Part shown: piece after piece, positions 7,977-15,966 of the stretch
Layout of the letters: every line of letters begins with the position of its first letter
Numbering within the stretch: position 1 is the stretch's first letter
Assembly: GCF_036885605.1 (NCBI RefSeq)
Contig: NZ_CP142523.1
Span: 3,534,001 to 3,598,000 of the forward strand
Length of the DNA: 64,000 nt
From: Janthinobacterium sp. TB1-E2
Lineage (GTDB): Bacteria > Pseudomonadota > Gammaproteobacteria > Burkholderiales > Burkholderiaceae_D
Reading direction: 5' to 3'
Notes under the pieces: generated by a model
What the model saw: the letters and a program-made list of their open reading frames with translations, nothing else
Database searches by the model: none
Told to the model about the DNA's origin: nothing
Made by a program: the position numbers and the translations under genes

Positions 7977-8690
7977 ATGAAGCAATCCCTCTCGCGCCTG
8001 CTGGCCTGCGCCGCCCTCGCCTTCTCCATTTCGGCCAGCTGGGCCAGCGCGGCCGAGCCAGCCGCGTCGTCACTGCCTGGCCACTATTATCTGCAAGGCG
8101 TCATGGAAACGGGCTCCGAACTGCTGTTGAAAAAGGACGGCACCTTCGAATGGATGCTCAGTTATGGCAATACCGACCAGCAAGCGAGCGGCGAGTGGCG
8201 CGCTTCGGGCGACGTAGTCACCCTGGTGGCGGGCAATGGCGGCAAGGAACCGCAGTTCCGCGTGTTCGAGGAATCGGAAATGCGCATTCAGAAAGCGGCC
8301 GAAGCGGGATTGTGGGTGGCCATCGTCGGTTTTCCACGGCTGGGACCGATGGCCGGCGTGGAAGTGAAATTCGAAGCGCAAAGCGGCAAGACGGCCACGG
8401 CTGTCAGCGTGGCGAACGGCGACGCCATCGTCCGCATGCCGGCGTCGGAACGCTGGGTGCGGGCGGGCTTGCGCCGCCAGGGCTCGAAAGCCGACTATCA
8501 ATGGCTGGCCGTGCCAGCGGAGCGCGCGCAGGAGCGCATCGCCGCGTTCGCCGTCACCGATCCCCAATGGCTCAGGGGCCAGGCATTCCAGAAGCTGGCC
8601 CTGCGTGTCGTCGAGGGCGGCCTGAAAGTCGACGATGCGGACAATGGCCTGGCCAGGGGCCTGTACGCGAAGCCGGCATCTGGCCAGTAG
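7977..8690 (+). CDS. secreted protein of unknown function
   Basis: 237 aa with a clear signal peptide (cleavage after SWASAAEP region, about residue 22-24) and ATG preceded by AAGGA. The mature part starts LPGHYYLQGVMETGSELLLKKDGTFEWMLSYGNTDQQASGEW, an all-beta lipocalin-like beginning in which a model output is compared with unmodified state (common in small periplasmic proteins), then a second half with no motif I recognise. No cysteines are available for disulfides in the mature protein. It stands alone between adhP and the iron permease. Function unknown. Confidence 0.7.
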   Translation: MKQSLSRLLACAALAFSISASWASAAEPAASSLPGHYYLQGVMETGSELLLKKDGTFEWMLSYGNTDQQASGEWRASGDVVTLVAGNGGKEPQFRVFEESEMRIQKAAEAGLWVAIVGFPRLGPMAGVEVKFEAQSGKTATAVSVANGDAIVRMPASERWVRAGLRRQGSKADYQWLAVPAERAQERIAAFAVTDPQWLRGQAFQKLALRVVEGGLKVDDADNGLARGLYAKPASGQ

Positions 8691-8771
8691 CACGCGTTTT
8701 CCGCCGTCCCATTCTCTGCCGCCTCCCGGCGCCTGGTCCGCACTATCGTCCAGGACAAGGTCCGTGCGCCG

Positions 8772-8800
8772 TTGACACCCCGCACGGTCTGTCCTATAGT
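8772..8800 (+). promoter_or_regulatory. sigma-70 promoter of the cytochrome c/FTR1 gene
   Basis: -35 TTGACA (8772-8777, perfect), 17-bp spacer, -10 TATAGT (8795-8800). The predicted start is near 8807, shortly before the Fur-like box at 8820-8838. Confidence 0.8.
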
Positions 8801-8819
8801 CGCCGGGTTAACGACAAAT

Positions 8820-8838
8820 GAGAATGAGAATCATGTTC
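8820..8838 (+). promoter_or_regulatory. Fur box
   Basis: GAGAATGAGAATCATGTTC matches the 19-bp Fur consensus (GATAATGATAATCATTATC) at 15 of 19 positions. It lies about 13-31 nt after the predicted transcription start and covers the first possible start codons of the iron permease gene, a position suited to iron-dependent repression. Confidence 0.7.
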
Positions 8839-10776
8839 AGTTCTATGAAGAAATGGCTCGTGTGTTATCCACTCGTGGCCGCCAGCCTGTTGCTGGCCGG
8901 CGGCGCGCAGGCGCAAACGACCGATCCCGGCGCTGGCGCCAAGCAGTTGTGGCAATTGATTGACTACGTTGCCGTCGATTACAGCGGCGCCGTCGAACAC
9001 GGCAAGGTGGTCAGCGAAGCCGAATACGCGGAAATGCTCGATTTCACGGACAACGCGACGACGCAGATCGCCGCCCTGCCCGCCCACGCTTCGCAAGCGG
9101 CCATTGCCGCCGCCATCGCCGACCTGCGCGCGGCCGTCGTCGCCAAGGCGGACGGCGTGGAAGTCAAGCGCCTGGCGCACCATGCGAACGGCTTGCTGAT
9201 CGCCGCCTACCCGATACCCGTGGCGCCGAAAGTGCTGCCGAACCTGGCGCGCGGCGCGGCCCTGTATGCGGCCCAGTGCGCTTCTTGCCACGGTGTGGCC
9301 GGCGGCGGCGACGGTCCGCTGGCGGCCAGCCTGGAACCGAAACCGATCGCCTTCACGGATGGCGAACGGGCGCAGTCGCGCAGTCTGATGGCGCTGTACC
9401 AGGTCATTTCGCAAGGCGTGGCCGGTACGTCGATGGCCAGTTTCGGCCAACTGTCCGAAAACGAGCGCTGGGACCTGGCTTTCTATATCGGCGGCATGTC
9501 GCACGATGCGGCGGCCGGCGCGCACGGCGAAAAGCTGTGGCAGGACGATCCACGGGCCAAGAAACTGTATGCGGACCTGGCCGCCGTGACGACCCTGACG
9601 CAGGAAGCCGTTGCCGCCAAGCTGGGCGCGGACGAAGCCAAAGCGCTGACGGCGTATCTGCGCAGCCATGCCGACAAGGCCGAAGCGCACAAGCCGGCCG
9701 GCCTGGCCCTGTCGCGTCTGCGCCTGGCCGAAAGTCTGGCCGCCATGCACGCGGGCGACCGCGCGGGCGCCACGCGCCTGGGCCTGTCAGCCTACCTCGA
9801 TGGTTTCGAGCCGATCGAACCGATGGTCGGCGCGCGCAACAAATCCCTGCTGCTGGCCGTGGAAAACGCCATGCTGGCCTACCGTTCCGCCGTGGCCAAG
9901 GGCACGGTGACCGATGCCGAAGCGGCCGGTGAAAAACTGCAGCAACTGTTTACCCACGTGGAAGCGGAGCTGGGCGACGCCAAGGCGGACCCGATGACGA
10001 CCTTTATCGGCGCCCTGACGATCTTGCTGCGCGAAGGCGTGGAAGCGCTGCTGATCGTGATCGGCATCATCGCCTTCCTGCGCAAGGCCAAGCGCCACGA
10101 CGTGCTGGCCTACGTGCATGCGGGCTGGGCCAGCGCCCTGGTGGCGGGCGGCCTGACGTGGGTGGCGGCGACGTACCTGGTCACCATCAGCGGCGCCAGC
10201 CGGGAAGTGAGCGAAGGTCTCGGTTCCGTATTCGCGGCCCTGGTCCTGCTCAGCGTGGGCTTGTGGATGCACCAGAAGAGCAGCGCCGGGCGCTGGCAGG
10301 AATACCTGCACGAGAAACTCACAGCCGCGATGAGCCGGCGCTCCGCCTGGGGCCTGTTCGCCCTGGCCTTCATCGCCGTCTACCGCGAAGTCTTTGAAAC
10401 CGTGCTGTTCTATTCCGCCCTGGCGGCGGACGGCAATGGCGGCGCCCTGCTGGGCGGCTTCCTCGTGGCCATCGTGCTGCTGGTCGTGATCGCCTGGGCC
10501 TTGCTGCGCACGAGCGCCCGCATGCCGATCGGCAAGTTCTTCTCGTGGACGTCCGCCTTCGTGGCCGTGCTGGCCGTGATTTTGATGGGCAAAGGCGTGG
10601 CCGCGCTGCAGGAAGCGGGCTGGGTCGGCGTCACCCCCGTCGATTTCATGCGCATCGACTTGCTGGGCATCCTGCCGACCATGGAAACCCTGCTCGCGCA
10701 GGCAGCCATCGTGGCCATCATCATCGCCGGCTATGGCTGGAACCGCGTTTCGGCAGGCAAGCGCAAACTGGCCTGA
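8833..10776 (+). CDS. cytochrome c / FTR1-family iron permease fusion
   Basis: 647 aa from ATG 8833; ATGs at 8818, 8824 and 8845 are also in frame and none has a strong ribosome site, while the Fur box overlaps the first three. Signal peptide MKKWLVCYPLVAASLLLAGGAQA, then a helical region, a c-type cytochrome domain (CASCHG, near residue 149 from this start, with a distal Met) and a C-terminal seven-helix FTR1 permease with two REXXE iron-site motifs (REGVE near 400, REVFE near 518). FTR1 permeases couple Fe(II) oxidation to Fe(III) transport; the fused haem domain may carry the electron. No EfeO/EfeB neighbours, so the protein is self-contained. Confidence 0.92.
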   Translation: MFSSMKKWLVCYPLVAASLLLAGGAQAQTTDPGAGAKQLWQLIDYVAVDYSGAVEHGKVVSEAEYAEMLDFTDNATTQIAALPAHASQAAIAAAIADLRAAVVAKADGVEVKRLAHHANGLLIAAYPIPVAPKVLPNLARGAALYAAQCASCHGVAGGGDGPLAASLEPKPIAFTDGERAQSRSLMALYQVISQGVAGTSMASFGQLSENERWDLAFYIGGMSHDAAAGAHGEKLWQDDPRAKKLYADLAAVTTLTQEAVAAKLGADEAKALTAYLRSHADKAEAHKPAGLALSRLRLAESLAAMHAGDRAGATRLGLSAYLDGFEPIEPMVGARNKSLLLAVENAMLAYRSAVAKGTVTDAEAAGEKLQQLFTHVEAELGDAKADPMTTFIGALTILLREGVEALLIVIGIIAFLRKAKRHDVLAYVHAGWASALVAGGLTWVAATYLVTISGASREVSEGLGSVFAALVLLSVGLWMHQKSSAGRWQEYLHEKLTAAMSRRSAWGLFALAFIAVYREVFETVLFYSALAADGNGGALLGGFLVAIVLLVVIAWALLRTSARMPIGKFFSWTSAFVAVLAVILMGKGVAALQEAGWVGVTPVDFMRIDLLGILPTMETLLAQAAIVAIIIAGYGWNRVSAGKRKLA

Positions 10777-10788
10777 TCCTGAAATAGC

Positions 10789-10823
10789 GGCGTAGGCAAA
10801 GCGTACGTGGCGCTGCCTACGCC
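10789..10823. repeat. inverted repeat between convergent genes
   Basis: GGCGTAGGCA and TGCCTACGCC are perfect 10-nt arms 15 nt apart between the permease stop and the end of the amidohydrolase gene, whose stop codon lies in the right arm. No T run follows on either strand. It may be a bidirectional transcription end or mRNA-stabilising hairpin. Confidence 0.5.
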
Positions 10824-12205
10824 TGGTGTAGGGGTGCGAACGACTGGGCAAACAGATCGGGCTGATAATCGGCGGCACTGAACAGGTGGCCACACGATTC
10901 GTCGATCGCGGCGCGCAGTTTTGCCTGATCCACGCCCAGCACGACGCCACCGCGTTTGCGCACGCGCCCGCCAATGATGACGGTATCGATATTGCTGCGC
11001 TCAGCCGCATGCACGACGGTACCGATGGCGTTGTTGACAGGATATACATTGAGGTCGCCGGTGCGTATCAGCACCAGGTCGGCCTGCTTGCCTGGCCTCA
11101 AACTCCCGATGCGCTGTTCCAGCCCCGCCACCGCGGCGCCGTCGATCGTGGCGGCCTCGAGCAAGCGGAAGGCATCGGTGGGCGCCGCCGCATGGCGATG
11201 TCCCTGGCGATGCCCCTGGCGATGCCCCATCACCCGCTGCAGGTAGAACGCCACGCGCATTTCCATGAACATGTCGCCGCTATACGAAGTCTCGTTGTCG
11301 ACACTGAGGCCGGGGCGTATGCCGTGCTGGTGCGCCGCCTGCCAGGCGTTCATGCCATCCTCGATACCGTAGTGGGCATCCGAACGCGGGCATACATTGA
11401 CGCGCACGCCCGCCTCGCGCAAGATGCGCCAGCCCGATTCCGGCAGGCAGGTGCAGTGATTGAAGATGTTGTCGCTGCCGAGCAGCCCCTGCCGGTGCAA
11501 GCCTTCCAGCTCGGCCGCCATGCCAGCGCCAAAAAACTCGGTCACGATGGGAATACCCAAATTACGGGCGACGGCCCACTGCTGCGGTTCCAGCTGCGCC
11601 ATCATGGCCAGCGTCACCAGGCTGTCGGGATCGCTGAAGTATTTTTCCTGAAGGCGTGCCAGGTTGCCTGGCCAATGCGCCTTGTCCCAGTCGCCCGAGA
11701 CGGGCGCCCCCGAGGCGTGCACGGCGCGGATGCCCGCATCGAGCAGCGCTTCGACCGCCGCGTCGGCGTGCGCCCCCGTGCGGCTGTTGTGCGAGTTGTC
11801 GATCACGGTCGTGATGCCGGCATCGATGGCGCCCAGGGCCGTGAGCAGGTTGCCCACGTAAATGTCGCGGGGCCGGTAGTATTTGGCGAACGAGAAATGC
11901 GTGGCGTTGCAGTAGTCCTCGAGCGTCGCCGCATTCGGGTTGATGCGGCGCAGCTGGCCTTCCCAGGCATGGCGATGGGTGTCGACCATGCCGGGAATGG
12001 CGATCATCTGCGCGGCATCGATCACTTCGGCGCCATCGGCCTGCAGATGCTGGCCGATGGCGGCAATGACGCCGTCGGCCATCAGGATGTCGCCTTTGGG
12101 GACATTGCCGACATTGCCATCCATGCTGATGATGGTGGCGCCTTTGATCAGCATCTTGCGGGGTGCCGGAGCCAGTGGCCCCAGTAGTTGATCTTGTTCA
12201 GACAT
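10817..12205 (-). CDS. amidohydrolase (TrzA/AtzA/SsnA-type metal-dependent hydrolase)
   Basis: 462 aa. Composite beta-sandwich plus TIM-barrel hydrolase: metal motif DTHRHAWEG (His77, His79), HCTCLPESGWRILREAGVRVNVCPRSDAHYG, DNETSYSGDMFMEMRVAF and the C-terminal GSLRPGKQADLVLI. These enzymes deaminate or dechlorinate N-heterocycles and related amidines. The first metal motif is HRH as usual. A short internal repeat, GHRQGHRQGHRH, follows LQRVMG near the active-site face and arises from three 12-bp units. It is divergent from a LysR gene 148 bp away, which probably regulates it. Substrate unknown. Confidence 0.85.
   Translation of the reverse strand: MSEQDQLLGPLAPAPRKMLIKGATIISMDGNVGNVPKGDILMADGVIAAIGQHLQADGAEVIDAAQMIAIPGMVDTHRHAWEGQLRRINPNAATLEDYCNATHFSFAKYYRPRDIYVGNLLTALGAIDAGITTVIDNSHNSRTGAHADAAVEALLDAGIRAVHASGAPVSGDWDKAHWPGNLARLQEKYFSDPDSLVTLAMMAQLEPQQWAVARNLGIPIVTEFFGAGMAAELEGLHRQGLLGSDNIFNHCTCLPESGWRILREAGVRVNVCPRSDAHYGIEDGMNAWQAAHQHGIRPGLSVDNETSYSGDMFMEMRVAFYLQRVMGHRQGHRQGHRHAAAPTDAFRLLEAATIDGAAVAGLEQRIGSLRPGKQADLVLIRTGDLNVYPVNNAIGTVVHAAERSNIDTVIIGGRVRKRGGVVLGVDQAKLRAAIDESCGHLFSAADYQPDLFAQSFAPLHQA
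11193..11228. repeat. three tandem 12-bp units inside the amidohydrolase gene
   Basis: TGGCGATGTCCC, TGGCGATGCCCC, TGGCGATGCCCC in direct succession, keeping the reading frame and encoding GHR(Q/H) repeats. Probably a slippage expansion. Confidence 0.8.
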
Positions 12206-12353
12206 GCTTGATTCCTGCTATAGCGAATGAGTTGCACGCAGTCTAGTGCAGGCAAGCACGGGGAAAAAGTGGCGCCGTGTGTTTTCAGCATGCAGAAAAT
12301 CCGAATAATGTTGGGTTATAGTGCCGTTTCCCCTACTGCTACGAAGACAAGAC

Positions 12354-13238
12354 ATGGACCGCGTACAAGCAATGCAGGTATTCCTTCGCGTGGTCGAGAG
12401 CAGGAGTTTCGTGCGCGCGGCGCAGACCCTGGCTTTACCCGCATCGTCGGTGACCGCCATCATCAAGCGGCTGGAAAAGCATTTGCAGACGCGCCTGCTG
12501 AACCGTTCCACCAGAAACCTCAGCCTGACACCGGAAGGCGAGCGCTACTTCCACCGCTGCCGCGAGATCCTCGATCTGATCGCCGATACCGAAGCGAGCT
12601 TGCAAGGCGCTAGCGATCGCCCGCAGGGACGTTTGCGCGTGGATATGCCTGGCGGCATTGCCCATGCCGTGATCCTGCCGCAGCTGGCGCAATTCCAGCA
12701 GCGCTACCCCGACATCTACCTGATGATCGGCGTCAATGACCGCCAGGTGGACTTGATACAGGAAGGCGTCGATTGCGTGATCCGCACCGGCAGCCTGGAA
12801 GACTCGACCCTGGTCGCGCGCCGCCTGGGCGAGCTGCGCTGGATCACCTGCGCGGCGCCGTCCTACCTGGCCGAACACGGTGTTCCCGCAACCCTCGAGG
12901 ATTTGCCGGGACACCGGGCCGTCCACTACTTTTCCAGCACCATGCGGCGCGGCAGCGACCTGCATTTCATCGAAGACGGCACCAGCATCGCCGTTCCCCT
13001 CCCCGGCACGGTCGCCGTCAACGAGACGGGGCTGTACATCGAGCTGGGCCTGGCCGGCCATGGCTTGATGCAGCTGGCCGAGATCCTCGTAAGCGACCAG
13101 TTGCAGGCAGGGGCACTGGTCGAGGTGCTGGCCGACATGCGGCCGGCGCCCGTGCCCGTATCGCTGCTCTACCCGCATCAGCGCTTTCTCTCCCCGGCGA
13201 TGCGGGCGTTCACCGACTGGACGGCCGGGCTGTTCTGA
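12354..13238 (+). CDS. LysR family transcriptional regulator
   Basis: 294 aa from ATG 12354 (MDRVQAMQVFLRVVESRSF), the usual LysR beginning. The helix-turn-helix is at residues 15-60 (FVRAAQTLALPASSVTAIIKRLEKHLQTRLLNRSTR) and a periplasmic-binding-like effector domain follows (GRLRVDMPGG, FQQRYPDIYLMIGVND, GVDCVIRTG). The subgroup with NRSTRNLSLTPEGERYF is that of aromatic/quinone-type regulators. It faces the amidohydrolase gene; LysR proteins commonly control the divergent neighbour. Confidence 0.92.
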   Translation: MDRVQAMQVFLRVVESRSFVRAAQTLALPASSVTAIIKRLEKHLQTRLLNRSTRNLSLTPEGERYFHRCREILDLIADTEASLQGASDRPQGRLRVDMPGGIAHAVILPQLAQFQQRYPDIYLMIGVNDRQVDLIQEGVDCVIRTGSLEDSTLVARRLGELRWITCAAPSYLAEHGVPATLEDLPGHRAVHYFSSTMRRGSDLHFIEDGTSIAVPLPGTVAVNETGLYIELGLAGHGLMQLAEILVSDQLQAGALVEVLADMRPAPVPVSLLYPHQRFLSPAMRAFTDWTAGLF

Positions 13239-13269
13239 GCGCCTCGCGTGCACGCTGTTGAAAACTGCG

Positions 13270-13285
13270 ATATGATGACCGTCAT
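13270..13285 (+). promoter_or_regulatory. TetR operator at its own promoter
   Basis: ATATGATGACCGTCAT, sharing 15 of 16 bases with the core of the site at 13927-13946. A possible -10 (TATGAT, 13271-13276) is inside it, so binding would block transcription of the TetR gene. The site reaches the start codon at 13284. Confidence 0.65.
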
Positions 13286-13877
13286 GCAGAACTCACCGAA
13301 CAAACCGGCGGCGCAAAGCCGCAAGGAAGCCACCCACGAACGCATCGTCGAGGTGGCCACGCGCGCCATCCGCCGCAGCGGCTATGCGGGCACGGGCGTG
13401 GCCGACATCATGAAGGAAGCGGGCCTGACGCACGGCGGCTTCTATGCGCACTTCGCTTCGCGCGACGCGCTGCTGGCCGAAGCGGGCGACCGTGCGGGCG
13501 CCGAAGCGGTGGCGCTGGCGGCCCGGGTGGCGGCCGCCGCCCCGCCTGGCCAGGCGCTGCAGGCCATGCTGGCCGCGTATCTGTCACCCGAACACATCGC
13601 CGCCATCGAGGTGGGCTGCCCCGTGTCGGCGCTGGGCTCGGAAATGCCGCGCCAGGCGCCCGAGGTGCGGCGCGCCGCCACCATCCACATCAAGGAAATG
13701 ATCGACCTGTTCGCACGCCAGTTGCCGAACTGGGGCCAGCCCGAAGCGCATGCGCAGGCCATGGCGACCGTGTGCGCCATGATCGGCACCACCATTCTCG
13801 CGCGCGCCGTGGACGAGCCTGCCCTGTCGGAGGCGCTGTGCGCGGCCACCCTGGCGCAGTTTCAAACACCCAGCTAA
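13284..13877 (+). CDS. TetR/AcrR family transcriptional regulator
   Basis: 197 aa from ATG 13284 (MQNSPNKPAAQSRKEATHER); ATGs at 13272/13275 are possible but sit in the operator. The DNA-binding domain reads RIVEVATRAIRRSGYAGTGVADIMKEAGLTHGGFYAHFASRDALLAEA. The ligand domain has two Cys (VGCPVSALGSEM, TVCAMIG), the first in the position used by NemR-like sensors of electrophiles. With an SDR and an MDR reductase downstream under the same operator sequence, a role in sensing reactive carbonyls or quinones is likely. With TATGAT as -10, the mRNA would start almost at the ATG. Confidence 0.9.
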   Translation: MQNSPNKPAAQSRKEATHERIVEVATRAIRRSGYAGTGVADIMKEAGLTHGGFYAHFASRDALLAEAGDRAGAEAVALAARVAAAAPPGQALQAMLAAYLSPEHIAAIEVGCPVSALGSEMPRQAPEVRRAATIHIKEMIDLFARQLPNWGQPEAHAQAMATVCAMIGTTILARAVDEPALSEALCAATLAQFQTPS

Positions 13878-13886
13878 TTGCCCTGC

Positions 13887-13918
13887 CCGGGACCTTGATC
13901 CGTCCCAGGCTTTTTTTG
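13887..13918 (+). terminator. intrinsic terminator of the tetR-type gene
   Basis: CCCGGGAC-N8-GTCCCAGG (one mismatch) followed by C and seven T, 10 bp after the stop. It separates the regulator from the SDR gene, which has its own operator. Confidence 0.65.
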
Positions 13919-13926
13919 AAACAACA

Positions 13927-13946
13927 ATATGATGATCGTCATATTC
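13927..13946 (+). promoter_or_regulatory. TetR operator in front of the SDR/MDR operon
   Basis: AATATGATGATCGTCATATT is a 20-bp palindrome with one mismatched pair. A -35-like TTGAAA (13917-13922) precedes it, so it lies in the core promoter. The same core occurs at the start of the upstream TetR gene. Confidence 0.75.
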
Positions 13947-13981
13947 CATATCCAACGCTGTCAACCACTGAAGGAATTGCC

Positions 13982-14791
13982 ATGAACAACAAGAAGATTG
14001 CCCTCGTCACCGGCGCCTCGTCCGGCATCGGCGCGGCCACGGCCCAGCGCCTGGCGCAAGCGGGCTACACGGTGTACGGCACCAGCCGCCGCGGCGGACA
14101 AGCGGCCGCAGCCGGCCATGCGATGCTGGCGCTCGACGTCACCAGCGATGCGTCCGTCGCTGCCGCCGTGGCCGAGCTGATACAGCGCGAAGGCCGCATC
14201 GACCTGCTGGTGAATAACGCCGGTTTCGGCGTGGCCCCGGGTGGCGCCGAGGAAAGCAGCGTGGCGCAGGCGCAAGCCATCTTCGACACGAATTTCTATG
14301 GCGTGCTGCGCATGACCCTGGCCGTGCTGCCGCACATGCGGGCCCAGGGCGGCGGGCGCATCCTCAATATCGGTTCCGTCCTGGGCTTTTTGCCCATGCC
14401 TTACGGCGCGCTGTATTCCGCCACCAAGCACGCGATCGAGGGCTACACTGAATCGCTCGACCATGAAGTGCGGGGCTGGGGCATCCGCGCCAGCGTCATC
14501 GAACCGGCCTACACGAAAACCACGTTCGAAGCCAATCTGCTGGCGCCTGATACGCCGCTGTCCGCCTACCGGCAAGTGAGCGCGGCCATCACAAGCCGGC
14601 TGCAGACGCTGATGGCCGGCGCCGACGATCCGGCCGTCGTGGCCGACACCATCCTGGCGGCGGCGCAGGCAAGCAAGCCCAAGCTGCGCTACACGGCCGG
14701 GCCGCTGGCGGCGCGCTTGCGCCTGATGCGCCGTTTCATGCCGGCCGCGCTGATGGACGCCGGCTTGCGCAAGGACCTGCGCCTGGCCTGA
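13982..14791 (+). CDS. SDR family NAD(P)-dependent oxidoreductase
   Basis: 269 aa; ATG 13982 has AAGGAA upstream. Classical short-chain dehydrogenase: cofactor loop TGASSGIGAA (residues 10-19), NNAG, catalytic Ser in LNIGSVLG, YSATK with Tyr/Lys, and IEPAYTKT. TSRR after beta-2 suggests NADP preference. The first gene of a two-gene unit under the TetR operator; probably a carbonyl reductase in the same stress response as the following MDR enzyme. Confidence 0.92.
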   Translation: MNNKKIALVTGASSGIGAATAQRLAQAGYTVYGTSRRGGQAAAAGHAMLALDVTSDASVAAAVAELIQREGRIDLLVNNAGFGVAPGGAEESSVAQAQAIFDTNFYGVLRMTLAVLPHMRAQGGGRILNIGSVLGFLPMPYGALYSATKHAIEGYTESLDHEVRGWGIRASVIEPAYTKTTFEANLLAPDTPLSAYRQVSAAITSRLQTLMAGADDPAVVADTILAAAQASKPKLRYTAGPLAARLRLMRRFMPAALMDAGLRKDLRLA

Positions 14792-14826
14792 GCGCCGGCG
14801 CCTTTTCAGCATACAGAGAGAACATC

Positions 14827-15834
14827 ATGCAAGCTTTGCAACTCAAACAATACGGCGGCCTCGATTATGCGGCGTTTGCGGAACTGCCCCGCCCCACGCC
14901 CGGCCCCGGCGAATTGCTGGTGCGGGTGCACGCCGTGGGCCTGAACCCCATCGACAACCTGATCCCCAAGGGCGACTTCAAGCCGATCTTGAAAACGCGC
15001 TTGCCGGCCACCTTGGGCAGCGACCTGGCCGGCGTGGTCGTGGCCGTGGGCAGCGGCGTCACGCGCTTTACAGTGGGCGACGCCGTGTATGCGAGCATTT
15101 TCGACACGCCGCACGGCAGTCTGGCCGAATTTGCCATCGTGCCCGAACAGGCGGCCGCGCTGAAACCGGCCAACCTCGATTTCGTGCAGGCGGCGTCGAT
15201 TCCCATGGTTGGCCTGACGGCGTGGCAAGCGATGCATGAACGCATGCAACTGAAGCCGGGCCAGAAAGTGTTCATCCCGGCCGGTTCCGGCGGCATCGGC
15301 ACGTTCGCCATCCAGCTCGCCAAGCACCTGGGCGCCCGCGTGGGCACGACCACCAGCACGGCGAACGTGGAACTGGTGCGCGGCCTGGGCGCCGATGACA
15401 TCATCGACTACAAGAAACAGCCGTTCGAGGACGTGCTGCGCGATTACGACGCCGTGCTGGGCACGGTGCGCGGCGACGGCCTGGAAAAAGCCTTGCACAT
15501 CGTCAAGCCCGGCAGCCGCGTCGTTTCGCTGGTCGGCCCGCCGGACGCCGCCTTTGCCCGCGCGCGCGGCATGAACGTGGTGCTGAAACTGGTGTTTGGT
15601 TTGCTCAGCCGCAAGATCATCGGCCTGGCGCGGCGGCGCGGCGCCAGCTATGCCTTCCACTTCGTGCGTCCCGACGGCGGCCAGCTGGCGCAGATCGCCG
15701 CCCTGATCGAGGCGGGAACCATCCGCCCCGTCATCGACAGTGTGTTTCCTTTTCTTGAGGCGAAACAGGCGCTGGCTTACCTGGCGCAGGGCCGTGCACG
15801 GGGCAAGGTGGTGGTGCAGCTGCCCGTGTCCTAA
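14827..15834 (+). CDS. zinc-independent MDR oxidoreductase (quinone oxidoreductase-like)
   Basis: 335 aa, start with GAGAGAA upstream, 35 bp after the SDR. It has the MDR N-domain (PRPTPGPGELLVRVHAVGLNPIDN), lacks zinc-binding cysteines, and has the NADPH loop PAGSGGIGTFAIQLAKHLGARV. Members reduce quinones or enones with NADPH. Its position behind the SDR and TetR operator fits a detoxifying operon for reactive carbonyls. Confidence 0.92.
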   Translation: MQALQLKQYGGLDYAAFAELPRPTPGPGELLVRVHAVGLNPIDNLIPKGDFKPILKTRLPATLGSDLAGVVVAVGSGVTRFTVGDAVYASIFDTPHGSLAEFAIVPEQAAALKPANLDFVQAASIPMVGLTAWQAMHERMQLKPGQKVFIPAGSGGIGTFAIQLAKHLGARVGTTTSTANVELVRGLGADDIIDYKKQPFEDVLRDYDAVLGTVRGDGLEKALHIVKPGSRVVSLVGPPDAAFARARGMNVVLKLVFGLLSRKIIGLARRRGASYAFHFVRPDGGQLAQIAALIEAGTIRPVIDSVFPFLEAKQALAYLAQGRARGKVVVQLPVS

Positions 15835-15966
15835 GGCGTATCTGGCCTGCTTTCCGCGCCGTGACCATGACTGTGACTATGTGTGAGTTTTGCGTTGGCA
15901 ATTTGCTCCATACTCGTTGTCAACCCTGTGCCAATTGATACCGGTCAATCTCCATAAAGGTAGCTC

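Noticed and set aside
9787..11049. 420-codon frame on the minus strand over the FTR1 domain
   Set aside because: Shadow of the permease and amidohydrolase ends; no protein-like features.
10886..12187. 433-codon plus-strand frame opposite the amidohydrolase
   Set aside because: The minus strand encodes a recognisable hydrolase; this frame is His/Arg/Val-rich filler.
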